From Rubrivirga sp. SAORIC476 (GTDB taxonomy: Bacteria; Bacteroidota; Rhodothermia; Rhodothermales; Rubricoccaceae): a stretch of 64,000 nucleotides of DNA. Below, piece by piece: positions 1 to 7,609 of this stretch (position 1 is the stretch's first letter; each line of letters opens with the position of its first letter). Where the stretch lies: assembly GCF_002283555.1 (NCBI RefSeq), contig NZ_MVOI01000006.1, forward strand, positions 824,040 through 888,039, in the 5' to 3' direction. Made by a program: the position numbers and the translations under genes. The notes beneath the pieces were generated by a model that did no database searches, had not been told where the DNA came from, and saw nothing but the letters and a program-made list of their open reading frames with translations.

Positions 1-2
1 GG

Positions 3-227
3 ATGAGCGGCCGCCCCCGCTGCCTCGCCTACCGCGACGCGCTCGCTAAGCAGGCCACCGCGCACGGCATCGTCAAGGGCCTCCGGGAGCAACTCCGGGA
101 GCAACTCCGCCCGGACGCGGGCCAGACTCAGCTCGTCTTCGACCTGCTGGACTCGGCCGACACGCTGCTCACGGACTCGGCCGAGGTCATCCTCGGCCTC
201 CAGAGCACAGACGAGACGCCGACATGA
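3..227 (+). CDS. Small hypothetical protein (74 aa)
   Basis: I do not recognise this protein. It is charged and predicted helical, with a duplicated LREQL segment caused by a 12-bp tandem duplication in the DNA. The ATG at position 3 allows a complete protein, but the window begins here, so a longer N-terminus cannot be excluded. Its TGA overlaps the ATG of the next gene (ATGA at 224-227), which suggests translational coupling in the small-gene run of the mobile element. It is probably an accessory phage/plasmid protein; no function is assigned. Confidence 0.5.
   Translation: MSGRPRCLAYRDALAKQATAHGIVKGLREQLREQLRPDAGQTQLVFDLLDSADTLLTDSAEVILGLQSTDETPT
81..109. repeat. 12-bp tandem duplication inside a small ORF
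   Basis: CTCCGGGAGCAA occurs twice in direct succession (81-92 and 93-104), followed by a partial third unit CTCCG. The duplication is in frame and gives the repeated LREQ residues of the 74-aa protein. It looks like replication slippage. Confidence 0.85.
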
Positions 228-424
228 ACGGCGACCCCTCCTTCGGGCCCAGCGTCGCGCTCTCCATCCTCGCCGCCCTCATGGTGGCCATGGCCATCTG
301 GGGACCACCCGGCATGCTCCAGGCCCGTCCAGCTCGCCGCGGCCGACGTCGCGACCCCACCTGCGAAGCCCTCGACGCGGTCGGCGCCGGCCGCGGCTGC
401 TACGCGCTCATCTCCCTCGTCTAG
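224..424 (+). CDS. Small putative membrane protein (66 aa)
   Basis: Residues about 9-27 form one hydrophobic stretch (ALSILAALMVAMAIW), followed by an Arg-rich segment (RPARRGRRR) and two cysteines near the C-terminus. This suggests a single-pass inner-membrane peptide. No family is recognised. The start overlaps the stop of the preceding gene as ATGA, and the next gene begins 15 nt after its stop. Small membrane proteins in this position are common in phage early or lysis-related regions, but nothing here proves such a role. Confidence 0.5.
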   Translation: MNGDPSFGPSVALSILAALMVAMAIWGPPGMLQARPARRGRRRDPTCEALDAVGAGRGCYALISLV

Positions 425-439
425 CCCACGAACCCCGCC

Positions 440-688
440 ATGCGACGACTCCTCCAGCACCTCGCTCTGCTGCTGTTCGCCGACCCGCCCCGGCCGTCGG
501 CGCCGTACGCCGACCGCGATCGACACGGTTACCTCGACGCGCGCGACTACCGCGTCGACGTGTCCGGCATCGTCGCGGGCCCGCGCCCGGCCGGGCGGCG
601 CGAGGGTGCCTGGCGGCTCGTGTCGCCGCCGCCCCGTCCCGCCTCGGTCCGCCGCGCGGACGTGTGGCCAGCAGGAGCCGCCCGATGA
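440..688 (+). CDS. Small hypothetical protein with hydrophobic N-terminus (82 aa)
   Basis: This is an unrecognised protein. It starts MRRLLQHLALLLFA, a short signal-like hydrophobic segment, followed by a Pro/Arg-rich remainder with a YADRDRHGYLDARDYRVD stretch. Its TGA overlaps the ATG of the next gene at 685 (ATGA). The coupled spacing on both sides supports real translation more than the composition does. GC-rich sequence makes short open frames common, so confidence is moderate. Confidence 0.4.
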   Translation: MRRLLQHLALLLFADPPRPSAPYADRDRHGYLDARDYRVDVSGIVAGPRPAGRREGAWRLVSPPPRPASVRRADVWPAGAAR

Positions 689-861
689 CCGCCCTCGCCT
701 TCCTGCTCGGCGTGCTCGTGGCCGCCGTTCTCCTTCTCACCGCCGCGCTCGTCGCCACCTCTCGCCGCGCCGGCGCCGAGGCGGACCGACTGGAGCAGGC
801 CGCCCTCGACGCGCGCCGCCTCCGCGAGTGGCGCGACGAGATGCTCCCCCTCGACTCATGA
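685..861 (+). CDS. Small membrane-anchored coiled-coil protein (58 aa)
   Basis: The protein has a long hydrophobic helix at residues about 3-25 (ALAFLLGVLVAAVLLLTAAL), then a charged helical tail (AEADRLEQAALDARRLREW). This pattern resembles Rz/spanin-like or other small phage membrane proteins, but no diagnostic motif is present. The ATG at 685 was chosen because it overlaps the preceding stop as ATGA; an in-frame upstream start at 664 would lie inside the previous gene. The downstream gene again overlaps by ATGA. Confidence 0.45.
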   Translation: MTALAFLLGVLVAAVLLLTAALVATSRRAGAEADRLEQAALDARRLREWRDEMLPLDS

Positions 862-1097
862 ATGGATACGCCTTCTACCCCGGCTGCGACGCCTCTGGCG
901 CCTGGCGGAACCGCCTGGTCCGGGTCCACCAGCGAGGCCTCGACAACGCCTCGATCGAGACCGTCCGCGAGGGGCAGCGCGCCTACCCCGAGTTGCGCTT
1001 CGCGGCATCCGTCGCCCGCGCGGCCTTGACTGCCCTGGCCACAGCGCACGCCAGCGACCGCCTTCCCGCAGGACACCCCACCCGGAGCGCCCGATGA
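858..1097 (+). CDS. Small hypothetical protein (79 aa)
   Basis: This is an unrecognised soluble protein beginning MNGYAFYPGCDASGAWRNR, with an Ala-rich C-terminal half. It starts at the ATG overlapping the previous stop (858-861) and ends in an ATGA overlap with the replication-initiator-like gene (1094-1097), so it sits in an unbroken translationally coupled series. The frame is also open further upstream, but that extension would overlap two genes. No function is assigned. Confidence 0.45.
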   Translation: MNGYAFYPGCDASGAWRNRLVRVHQRGLDNASIETVREGQRAYPELRFAASVARAALTALATAHASDRLPAGHPTRSAR

Positions 1098-2065
1098 GTT
1101 ACAAGGTTGCCCGCAGGGTTCGCGAGTCGTCGACGGTCGAGGGGGGCGCCCACGCCGTGCTGGTGGCCATCGCCGACGCCGCGCACGAGGACGGCGTCCT
1201 GGCCGACCCGCGCGTCACGGTCGCCGACATCGCGCACTCGGCACGCGTCTCGCCGCGGACGGCGAAGCGCGCCTTCGGAACGCTCACCCAGGCCGACGAA
1301 CTGCTCTACTTCCGCGGCACCGGCGCAGGCCGCGTCGGCGTCTTCGGCGTCCTGGTCGGCCTCGGCCCCGACGACCGGGAGCGGGTCTACGAAGCCGCCT
1401 GGACGCGCGTCGCCATCCACGGCGGACGCTTCGATCTGCTCGACGCCGGGACCCACCAGACCGACCCAAAAGGGTGTCGTGGTGTCACCCTTTTCACCGG
1501 GCGAAAGGGTGACACCGTGACCAAAAAGGGTGTCGTGGTGTCACCCTTTTTCTCCTATAAGGGATTCTTCCCGGTATCCCGGTATCCAGAAGAAGAAAGG
1601 GCTGGAGGGGGGAAGATGCCGAGCGCCGACGTGTCGCCAGCGGAGTCGACGGGGCCTGCCGTGCTCAGCGGCCACCAGCTGGAGCTGTTCCAGCAGCTCG
1701 TCGGGCTCGGTGTCTACGACGCCCCGGCGCAGGCCCTCGTGATGGCCGAGGATCCCGAGCACCTGGCCCAGGCCATCGAGGCCGGGCGCCTGCTCCGAGC
1801 CCGCGGCAACACCCCCCACCTCGGTGCCGCCGTCGTCCGGATGGCGCGAGGGCAACAGCCGCTGCCCGCCGTGGCTCCGCCCGCCGCGTTGCCTCGTCCG
1901 GCTCCCGAGCCTCCGCCTCCCCCGGTGGTCGCGAGCCCCGTCGACTGGGACGCCCTCGCGGCCGAGACCGGCTGGCGCCTGGACCCGACCCTCGCCGCCC
2001 GTGCCGCGGGTGGCCCTGCGCTGCGCTCCCTGCCCGATCGCCCCGCCACCGATCCATCCTCCTAG
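1094..2065 (+). CDS. Winged-helix replication-initiator-like protein of the mobile element (323 aa)
   Basis: The N-terminal part (residues about 15-85) reads as a helix-turn-helix/winged-helix domain: HAVLVAIADAAHEDG, then VTVADIAHSARVSPRTAKRA and a strand region. This layout is typical of phage and plasmid wHTH replication proteins, whose initial helices read ADxA..DG and which contain a SxxTVxR-like recognition helix. Residues about 125-155 are a low-complexity linker encoded by the palindromic repeats at 1468-1551. The C-terminal half (about 185-323) holds a helical segment followed by a Pro-rich tail. I infer that it initiates replication of the element and binds repeats inside its own gene, as lambda O does. 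The start overlaps the previous stop, and the ParB-like gene follows after 13 nt. Weak point: no direct Rep family signature is visible. Confidence 0.6.
   Translation: MSYKVARRVRESSTVEGGAHAVLVAIADAAHEDGVLADPRVTVADIAHSARVSPRTAKRAFGTLTQADELLYFRGTGAGRVGVFGVLVGLGPDDRERVYEAAWTRVAIHGGRFDLLDAGTHQTDPKGCRGVTLFTGRKGDTVTKKGVVVSPFFSYKGFFPVSRYPEEERAGGGKMPSADVSPAESTGPAVLSGHQLELFQQLVGLGVYDAPAQALVMAEDPEHLAQAIEAGRLLRARGNTPHLGAAVVRMARGQQPLPAVAPPAALPRPAPEPPPPPVVASPVDWDALAAETGWRLDPTLAARAAGGPALRSLPDRPATDPSS
1468..1551. repeat. Iteron-like palindromic repeats inside the initiator gene; candidate origin
   Basis: A 27-bp unit with arms AAAAGGGTG and CACCCTTTT occurs at 1468-1494 and again at 1523-1551, where it has one more A and T on each side. 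A degenerate partner (AAAGGGTGACACCGTGACC) lies between them at about 1504-1522. The central 9 bp (TCGTGGTGT) are identical in both full copies. Directly downstream (about 1550-1605) is a stretch clearly richer in A/T than its surroundings (TTTCTCCTATAAGGG, then AGAAGAAGAAAGG). Repeated initiator sites followed by an AT-rich segment inside the initiator gene is the layout of lambdoid origins. The assignment as an origin is inference. Confidence 0.6.
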
Positions 2066-2078
2066 CCCTCCTGTGTCC

Positions 2079-4886
2079 ATGCGTGTCTTCGTCCCCGTCG
2101 TCTCCGACCGCGACCTCACCGTCCAGAGCCCGTTCCAGTCCCGAAAGCACTACGATGAGGGCAAGCTCCTGGAGCTCGTCCAGTCGATCGAGGCCGTCGG
2201 CCAGATCGCCGACCCCAAGGCCCGGCTCGTCAACGCGAACCTGCTCGGCCTCGAGCTCACCGACGAGACCGAGCGCGCCTACTCCGGCTTCCCAGACTGC
2301 AGCATCGAGAACGAGCTGCGGACATCCGGGTGGCGCGTCCAGTTCGCCGTCGGGCACCGCCGCCGGGAGGCCTGGCGGCGCGTCTGGCAGCGCCACGCCG
2401 AGAGAGCGCGTGACCTGGTGGAGGGCGCCGGCGTCGTGGGCATTGAGGGCGTCCCCGTCGGCCACATGCCCGTCGACCTGGAGCCGCTGAACGTCGAGGA
2501 GATGGCTCGGATGGAGCAGGACGAGAACGACAAGCGCGAGCCCGTTTCTGCCGTCGAGCGCGCGGAAGGGTGGGAGGCCCGGATCGAGATCCTCGGGATG
2601 ACGCACGACGACATCGCCGACGAGTACGGCTACAGCCGCCCGGCCGTCACCAACACGATGCGGCTCTTGAAGCTGCCCGAGCAGGTCCGGCAGATGGTCC
2701 GCGACGGGCGGATCGCATCCGAATCGAAGGCCCGCGCCCTGGTCCCGCTCTGGAGCCTCGACGGGGAGGATGAACGGATCGCGAGGGAGGCCGACCTGGC
2801 CTGCGACGGCACCGACACCCGGCTCGGGATCGCCAAGGCTGCCATCGAGGCCACCAGCGCGGCCGACGTGACGGTGCTCGTCGAGGCGTTCCTGCGCGAC
2901 GTCGAGCTCGCCGCCGCGGAGGCCCAGCGCGAGCGCGAGCCCGAGATCTTCCAGCCCGAGGAGACGGAGCCGGTCGACCAGGTCGGCCCGGAGAGCGGGG
3001 CGCCCCACGGCGACATCCTCGACGAGTGGTCGGAGGAGCTGGAGCGGGTCCGCCAGGCCTACACGACCGCCGACGCCTGGCGCTCCCAGCCAAGCGACGT
3101 CCAGGAGGCGGGGCTCGTCGTCCTGGCCTCCACCATCGACAGGCTGCAGCGGGCTGCCGCCGACCTGCGCACGCTGGAGGAGACCGCGCCCGCGTCCCTC
3201 ACCGAGAACCAGCGCGGCACGCTCGGCCGGGTCCGCCGCGGCATCGAGACGGACCTGCAGACCTACCGCGCCGAGGTCGATCGCCGCTCCGCCGCCGCGA
3301 GCGCGCCCGCCGCGAGCGTCCCGGCCGACGAGTGGGACGACGACGGCGCCGGCCTCGGGCGCGTCGTGGAGACGGTCGGCGCCGACCTGGGCGTTGCGCC
3401 GATGGCCACCGACGATGCGCCCACCCCCGGCCCGCTCCCCGAGGCGGACGAGGACCTCGCCATCGAGGAGCGCACGTCGCCGGCGACGGGCGTCCCCGCG
3501 GTCGAGGTGGAGGGGGACACCCTCGTCGAGCCCGAGCCGGCCACCCTCGCTGACGCCCTCCGGCTGCCGTCGCCTGTCCTCGACGAGCCGCACCTGTGGA
3601 GCGCACCCCGGCCGCGCTGGCCAGAGGGACACGAGCGGGACGGGAAGCAGCTCCTGAGCCGGGAGATCTATGACCTCCTGGAGGCCTACCACCTGCCGAC
3701 CCTCGACCGCTACGGCGTCGATGCCGTGTCGAAGTCGAGCGTGAAGGAGGACATCACCTACTCGGCCCGCCGCGCCGTCCAGCACGTCGCCAACCTCCGG
3801 TGCGCCTACGTCCTGACCACCCCGCAGCTCGACGCGCTGGCGGCCTGGGCGGACGTTCAGGTCGCCGCATGGAAGGGCGGGAAGACCTACGAGTGGGACT
3901 GGTTCAAGTCGTCTCCGGTCGCCGCGGGCGAACGGCCGATGGCGGTCGCGGCCATCCGCGTTCGCGACGAGATGCTCCGCGTCCAGGCCGCAGGCATTCT
4001 GGAAGGGGACGCGCTCGACCAGTTTGAGGCCAGCATGCTGAGGACGCTCGCGTCGTTCGTCTACCACCTGTTCCACGCGTCGACGCAGGAGACGCCAACG
4101 GACATTGGTCAGGAAGCGGAGCCCTCCGGGCCTGTGGGGGAGGCCGCTGGCGTTCCGGCGCCAGACAGGCAGAGTGACTCCGCCAGTGGTGGCACCTCCC
4201 AGGCGATAGCAGGTCGCCATCCGGAGGGCTCCGCGCCCGATGAGGGTAGCGAGGATCCGGGACCCGCCGACGGCGCCGAGCACGAAGCGCACGAGGCTAC
4301 CGACGAGACGCACGAGGGCGTCAGCCGCGCTCGCGCCTTCGAGGGCGTCGCCCGCGTCCCGGTCCAACTCGGCAACGGCTTCACCGAGTTCGGTGTCGAG
4401 CGCTTCTTCGACCACCTCGGTCACCAGTGGGCGGTCGTCCCGGCCACGGGCGCCGCCGCCGACGCTGCCGAGGATCTCCTCTGGAACGTCGCCCACACCG
4501 GCGCCGGGATGGGCCTGAGGATCGCTGCGGAGTCGCCTGGGGAGGCCGAGGCGGCCGCGCGGACGCTCCTCGATGGGAAGGGGCGGGAGGCCATCGACAC
4601 CGCCATCGAGAGGTGTCGCTCGCGGTTCGGAGTCCCCGTCGAGACAGAGGATGTTTCCACAGAAACGTCCGGTGCTGCCGACGTCGTCGACGAGGCCGCG
4701 TTGAGGGCGCTCTTCGCCGGCGACGCGAGCCACGTCGGGACCGTGAGCCTGGCCACGCTGATCCGCTTCCGTCGCAACCCCGACCAGGTGCGCGTCGACC
4801 CCGATGTCCACGAGCGCGTCGTCCGCGAGATCCGCCGCCGCGAGGCAGCCGAGACCGTCCCAGAGGTGGCCACCGTCGATGCCTGA
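2079..4886 (+). CDS. ParB/RepB-like DNA-binding protein, very long (935 aa)
   Basis: Residues about 10-110 form a ParB N-terminal (sulfiredoxin-fold) domain with the motif GHRRREAWRR. A HTH region follows (MTHDDIADEYGYSRPAVTN, about 170-190), then a ParB-like helical segment (LLKLPEQVRQMVRDG). The remaining ~650 residues are acidic and Ala-rich, with two more ordered-looking parts around residues 525-670 and 760-870 that I cannot assign. Chromosomal ParB is about 300 aa, so this is a large phage/plasmid-type variant. No ParA ATPase is visible nearby. It may act in plasmid partition, replication control or transcription of the element. ATG 2079 was chosen because it follows the previous stop by 13 nt and starts the ParB fold. 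The gene overlaps the next one by 8 nt. Confidence 0.8.
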   Translation: MRVFVPVVSDRDLTVQSPFQSRKHYDEGKLLELVQSIEAVGQIADPKARLVNANLLGLELTDETERAYSGFPDCSIENELRTSGWRVQFAVGHRRREAWRRVWQRHAERARDLVEGAGVVGIEGVPVGHMPVDLEPLNVEEMARMEQDENDKREPVSAVERAEGWEARIEILGMTHDDIADEYGYSRPAVTNTMRLLKLPEQVRQMVRDGRIASESKARALVPLWSLDGEDERIAREADLACDGTDTRLGIAKAAIEATSAADVTVLVEAFLRDVELAAAEAQREREPEIFQPEETEPVDQVGPESGAPHGDILDEWSEELERVRQAYTTADAWRSQPSDVQEAGLVVLASTIDRLQRAAADLRTLEETAPASLTENQRGTLGRVRRGIETDLQTYRAEVDRRSAAASAPAASVPADEWDDDGAGLGRVVETVGADLGVAPMATDDAPTPGPLPEADEDLAIEERTSPATGVPAVEVEGDTLVEPEPATLADALRLPSPVLDEPHLWSAPRPRWPEGHERDGKQLLSREIYDLLEAYHLPTLDRYGVDAVSKSSVKEDITYSARRAVQHVANLRCAYVLTTPQLDALAAWADVQVAAWKGGKTYEWDWFKSSPVAAGERPMAVAAIRVRDEMLRVQAAGILEGDALDQFEASMLRTLASFVYHLFHASTQETPTDIGQEAEPSGPVGEAAGVPAPDRQSDSASGGTSQAIAGRHPEGSAPDEGSEDPGPADGAEHEAHEATDETHEGVSRARAFEGVARVPVQLGNGFTEFGVERFFDHLGHQWAVVPATGAAADAAEDLLWNVAHTGAGMGLRIAAESPGEAEAAARTLLDGKGREAIDTAIERCRSRFGVPVETEDVSTETSGAADVVDEAALRALFAGDASHVGTVSLATLIRFRRNPDQVRVDPDVHERVVREIRRREAAETVPEVATVDA

Positions 4887-5346
4887 CCGCGTCTACCTGG
4901 TCGGCTGCGGCAAGAGCAAGCTCGACGACGAGGCGCCTGCTCGTCGCCTCTACACGAGCTCTCTGTTCCGCAAGTCGTTCGACCTCGCACAGCGCCGCGC
5001 CGAGGCGGACGGCGCGTCCCTCTACATCGTCTCCGCCTTCTACGGACTCGTCGATCCTGACGAGGTGCTGCAGCCGTACGAACGGGCCCTCGGCGACCTC
5101 GCGCCCGAGGACCGGCGGGATTGGGGCGTGCGCGTGGCGCGGTCGCTCGCCGCCAAGCTCCAGCCGAAGCGACTCGCCGATGTCGACCTAGTCGTGTTCG
5201 CCGGCCGGGCCTACGCGACCGCGCTCCGGTTCGGCGTCGTCGAGGTGACAGGGGCCGCGGTGCGCATCGACCAGCCGCTGGCCGGGCTCGGCACCGGGCA
5301 GCGGCTCCAGTGGCTGACTCGCAACCTCCGCTCCAGCGACCGATGA
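4879..5346 (+). CDS. DUF6884 domain protein (155 aa)
   Basis: The protein begins MPDRVYLVGCGKSKLD, contains APARRLYTSSLFRKS, and then ASLYIVSAFYGLVDPDEVLQ and PYERAL. This combination (VxCGKxK, the LYTS.LF element and the SA.YGLVxP loop) is characteristic of DUF6884, a small family common in phages and mobile elements. It has a nucleotide-binding-like fold, but no reaction is established as far as I know. The ATG at 4879 overlaps the end of the ParB-like gene, and the stop overlaps the next start (ATGA at 5343-5346), so expression is probably coupled. Confidence 0.8.
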   Translation: MPDRVYLVGCGKSKLDDEAPARRLYTSSLFRKSFDLAQRRAEADGASLYIVSAFYGLVDPDEVLQPYERALGDLAPEDRRDWGVRVARSLAAKLQPKRLADVDLVVFAGRAYATALRFGVVEVTGAAVRIDQPLAGLGTGQRLQWLTRNLRSSDR

Positions 5347-5717
5347 GCAGCGTCGCCGACCCTCTGGTGCTCATGAAGCAGTCCGACCCGCACCGGTCGG
5401 ACGGCAAGCTCCAGAAGTGCGAGCGCTGCGGCATCCCGGTCCGGATGCTCCGCACGATCGGCAGCCGCCGCGTCGCCGTCGCGCCGTTCCCGATGCGTGG
5501 GAACTGGACCCGCCCGCTGGATGGCTACGGCGAGGGCCGCGCCGACGGGAAGCCTGCAGACACGGAGCCTGTGCTGTACGTCTTCCCGCTCAGCCAGGCG
5601 CGAGCGGAGGCGTCTGGATGGACCGGCGGCGCCGTCGTGTTCGAGAACCCCCCGTCCACCGTCACGGGCTACCGGCCCCACTCTGTGGACTGCCCGGCCT
5701 CGTCGCCGACCTCCTGA
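5343..5717 (+). CDS. Hypothetical CxxC protein of the mobile element (124 aa)
   Basis: This small protein has one CERCG pair near residue 30 (KLQKCERCGIPVRMLR), suggesting half of a zinc ribbon or a metal-binding knuckle, and another Cys near the C-terminus (HSVDCPAS). The ordering resembles phage proteins that process or bind nucleic acid, but no family is recognised. The start overlaps the DUF6884 stop, and the next small gene begins 3 nt after its own stop. Confidence 0.6.
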   Translation: MSSVADPLVLMKQSDPHRSDGKLQKCERCGIPVRMLRTIGSRRVAVAPFPMRGNWTRPLDGYGEGRADGKPADTEPVLYVFPLSQARAEASGWTGGAVVFENPPSTVTGYRPHSVDCPASSPTS

Positions 5718-5720
5718 GCC

Positions 5721-5900
5721 ATGCGCCGCAGACACAGACCCGATCCCCAGGTGCTCCTCGACGAGCTGAGCGAGAGCGCGGCCGAGGTCGTCCAGCTGCG
5801 CGCCGAGGTAGCGCGCCTGGAGCGCCGGCTGGAGGACGCCCGCGCTGAGCTCTCTTTTCTCCGCTCCGCCCGCCTCGGCACCGAGGCGGACAACCGGTAG
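5721..5900 (+). CDS. Short coiled-coil peptide (59 aa)
   Basis: A clear heptad-like helix runs from about residue 10 to 48 (LLDELSESAAEVVQLRAEV, then ARLERRLEDARAELSFLR), so the product is probably a small dimeric coiled coil. It starts at an ATG 3 nt after the preceding stop and ends 3 nt before the GTG of the excisionase-like gene, which fits a compact operon. The last codons contain the palindrome GCCTCGGCACCGAGGCGG, which also occurs between chromosomal genes. Function unknown; it could be an accessory recombination or regulatory factor. Confidence 0.55.
   Translation: MRRRHRPDPQVLLDELSESAAEVVQLRAEVARLERRLEDARAELSFLRSARLGTEADNR
5872..5889. repeat. Copy of the dispersed palindrome GCCTCGGNNCCGAGGCGG
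   Basis: This is the only copy inside the mobile element, at the 3' end of the 59-aa gene and 11 nt before its stop codon ends. It is identical over 18 bp to the chromosomal copy at 48690-48707. Because it is read as codons here (ARLGTEAD), it may be coincidental. Confidence 0.5.
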
Positions 5901-5903
5901 CCC

Positions 5904-6254
5904 GTGCCCCCTCAGGACCTCGACCGGCTCAGCGACGCGCTCGGCATCCAGCCGAGCGCTCTGGTCGCTGCGTTCTCGGCTCTCCGCGCGATCGTGCGCG
6001 AGGAGGTGAGGGAGGAAGTTCGAGAAGCCCATCGGCTGGAGGGCATCGACGAGGAGACGATCTACACCGTGGCCGACCTCGAGGAGCGCCTGCCCTGGAG
6101 CCGGGCGACGATCGACAAGATGGTGACCCGCCGTCAGATCCCCATGGTCAAGGTGGAAGGGCGGTGGATCATCACCGCTGCCGCCTTCCGGGCTGCAGCC
6201 GCTGCAGGCTTCCCCATACCCGCCGGGCGCGTCCGGACTCGCCGAGCCGCGTAA
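5904..6254 (+). CDS. Excisionase-like helix-turn-helix protein (116 aa)
   Basis: Residues about 50-95 form a MerR/Xis-type winged HTH: ETIYTVADLEERLPWSRATI, DKMVTRRQIPMVKVEGRWII. This matches the DNA-binding domain of excisionase-family proteins (helix, turn, recognition helix, then a wing with ...GRWII). The N-terminus (about 5-45) is an amphipathic helical part with an EEVREEVREAH repeat. It starts with GTG at 5904, 3 nt after the previous stop. Position directly before the integrase supports a role as recombination directionality factor; a small transcriptional regulator is the alternative. Confidence 0.75.
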   Translation: MPPQDLDRLSDALGIQPSALVAAFSALRAIVREEVREEVREAHRLEGIDEETIYTVADLEERLPWSRATIDKMVTRRQIPMVKVEGRWIITAAAFRAAAAAGFPIPAGRVRTRRAA

Positions 6255-6291
6255 GGGCGACTCGCCCATCGTACCATCCCACTCCCGCCCG

Positions 6292-7551
6292 ATGGACACC
6301 ACGGACATGGCCCGCACCCTCAAGCGACGCTCGGTCCGGATCGGCCCCGGATGTCAGGCCGTCCGGCTCCCGACCGGCTGGTGGCACCTCCGGTGGTACG
6401 ACCCGGCCAGGACGCCGACCCAGAAGCAGCACGCCCTCGACACGGACGACGAGGCCATCGCGCTGTCGCGTTCGCGTGAGAGGTTTGACCGGCAACTCGC
6501 TGGGCTCTACGATCCCTGGCGAGGATCCGGTCGCGCCGTCTCGGCTGAGGAGGCGGTTCGGGTCTACGAGGCAGACCACGCCGACCGACACCGCCCGAAG
6601 AGCATCCGGGTGGCCGCGGCGTCGGTTCGCGCGCTTGCCCGCTCCGTACGTCCAGGACCTGAGGGGCGATGGGATCCAGCCGTGGCCGACTCGGGATGCG
6701 ACCCGTCCGACATCGGCATCCGAGAGATCACGTCCGACCATGTGCGGCGGTTCGTGTACCGGCCCGACCTCTCGCGCGCCTCGCAGCTCTCCTACTGGCG
6801 CCGCTTCCGCGCCTGGTTCGGCTGGGCTGCCGACCGCCAGCTCGTCGACGCGAACCCCGTCGACGACGTGCCGCGCCCGTCAGCGGTTCGGGCCGGGATG
6901 AAGCACCTGTCACGGCCGGAGATCGAGCGGCTGCTCGTGGCCATCGAGCATCACCACGGACCCGACGGCCCGGTGCCTCCCCACGTTCGGAGCCGAGACC
7001 GCTACCCGCTCTGGGCGCGCGATGCGTTCGACCTCTACGCTTCGACTGGGCTCCGGAGAGGGGAGGGGATCGCGCTCCGCTGGCGCGACGTCGTCTACCC
7101 CGAGGACTCGGCCTGGGGCGTCGGGTACATCCGTGTCGAGGACGAGGGACGGGTCAACGGTCGGCGGACCAAGACGGGCCGGTCCCGCCGCGTCACCATG
7201 ATCCCCCGGGCCGAGGCGCTCCTCCGCCGCCTCGAGGCCGAGACCCGTCGCACCTCGGATCCGGACGAGCACATCTTGAAGGGCGCCGACGGCATCCGCG
7301 TCGTGAGCGAGCACACGCTGTCTCACAACTTCCGCCGGTACCGCCAGCTGGCGAAGCTGCCCGATGTCCCTCTCCATGGCCTCCGCCACTCGTTCGCTGT
7401 CGAGCTACTGCTCCGGGGAGCGTCGCTCATCCAGGTGCGCGACGAGCTGGGGCACGCGACCGTGCAGACCACCGAGCGGTACCTGGAGCTTCTCCCGGCC
7501 GAGCGGGCCCGCGCGACGGCGGCGCTGTTCGCCGGAGAGCTTGGAACGTGA
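6292..7551 (+). CDS. int: Tyrosine recombinase / phage-type integrase (419 aa)
   Basis: This enzyme carries out site-specific integration and excision of the element. The N-terminal part (about 10-70) is an arm-binding-like domain (GGWWHLRWYDPA-like WWHLRWYD), followed by a SAM-like core-binding domain (about 80-200). The catalytic domain (about 205-419) shows the complete set of residues: Arg I in STGLRRGEG, Lys in RRTKTGRSR, HGLRH (His-x-x-Arg), LGHATVQTTERY with the second His and the nucleophilic Tyr. Length is normal for phage integrases. It is the last gene of the element and is followed by direct repeats at 7580-7609. An alternative start (MARTL) lies five codons downstream. Confidence 0.96.
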   Translation: MDTTDMARTLKRRSVRIGPGCQAVRLPTGWWHLRWYDPARTPTQKQHALDTDDEAIALSRSRERFDRQLAGLYDPWRGSGRAVSAEEAVRVYEADHADRHRPKSIRVAAASVRALARSVRPGPEGRWDPAVADSGCDPSDIGIREITSDHVRRFVYRPDLSRASQLSYWRRFRAWFGWAADRQLVDANPVDDVPRPSAVRAGMKHLSRPEIERLLVAIEHHHGPDGPVPPHVRSRDRYPLWARDAFDLYASTGLRRGEGIALRWRDVVYPEDSAWGVGYIRVEDEGRVNGRRTKTGRSRRVTMIPRAEALLRRLEAETRRTSDPDEHILKGADGIRVVSEHTLSHNFRRYRQLAKLPDVPLHGLRHSFAVELLLRGASLIQVRDELGHATVQTTERYLELLPAERARATAALFAGELGT

Positions 7552-7579
7552 TGCGGGTTTCAAAAATGTCCCAACAGAA

Positions 7580-7609
7580 GTACGAACGGGTACGAATGGG
7601 TAGGAACCT
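7580..7609. repeat. Three 10-bp direct repeats after the integrase; candidate attachment-site region
   Basis: GTACGAACGG (7580-7589), GTACGAATGG (7590-7599) and GTAGGAACCT (7600-7609) lie in tandem, 28 nt after the integrase stop and 33 nt before the first chromosomal gene. Tandem decamers in this position fit integrase arm-type sites or the attR core. No tRNA 3' end is visible here, so the target site is not a tRNA on this side. The matching left-end repeat is outside the window. Confidence 0.5.

Larger units (their letters stand above)
1..7609. mobile_element. Right-hand part of an integrated mobile element (prophage or integrative plasmid)
   Basis: All genes here run on the plus strand. 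They are closely spaced, mostly by ATGA-type overlaps, and encode mobile-element functions: a replication-initiator-like wHTH protein, a ParB-like protein, an excisionase-like HTH protein and a tyrosine integrase as the last gene. After the integrase the content changes at once to ordinary chromosomal genes (LMW phosphatase onward). No capsid, tail, terminase, relaxase or conjugation gene is visible, so prophage, phage satellite and integrative plasmid cannot be told apart. The left end lies outside the window. The right boundary is inferred to lie between the integrase stop (7551) and the phosphatase start (7642). Confidence 0.85.

Noticed and set aside
1468-1551. CRISPR-like repeat-spacer pattern
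   Set aside because: There are only two full repeats and one degenerate copy with no unique spacers, and they lie inside a coding frame. No cas genes are present.
1665-4811. A 1000-codon minus-strand frame opposite the ParB-like gene
   Set aside because: No domain is visible and its composition follows the codon bias of the sense gene, so it is an antisense shadow.
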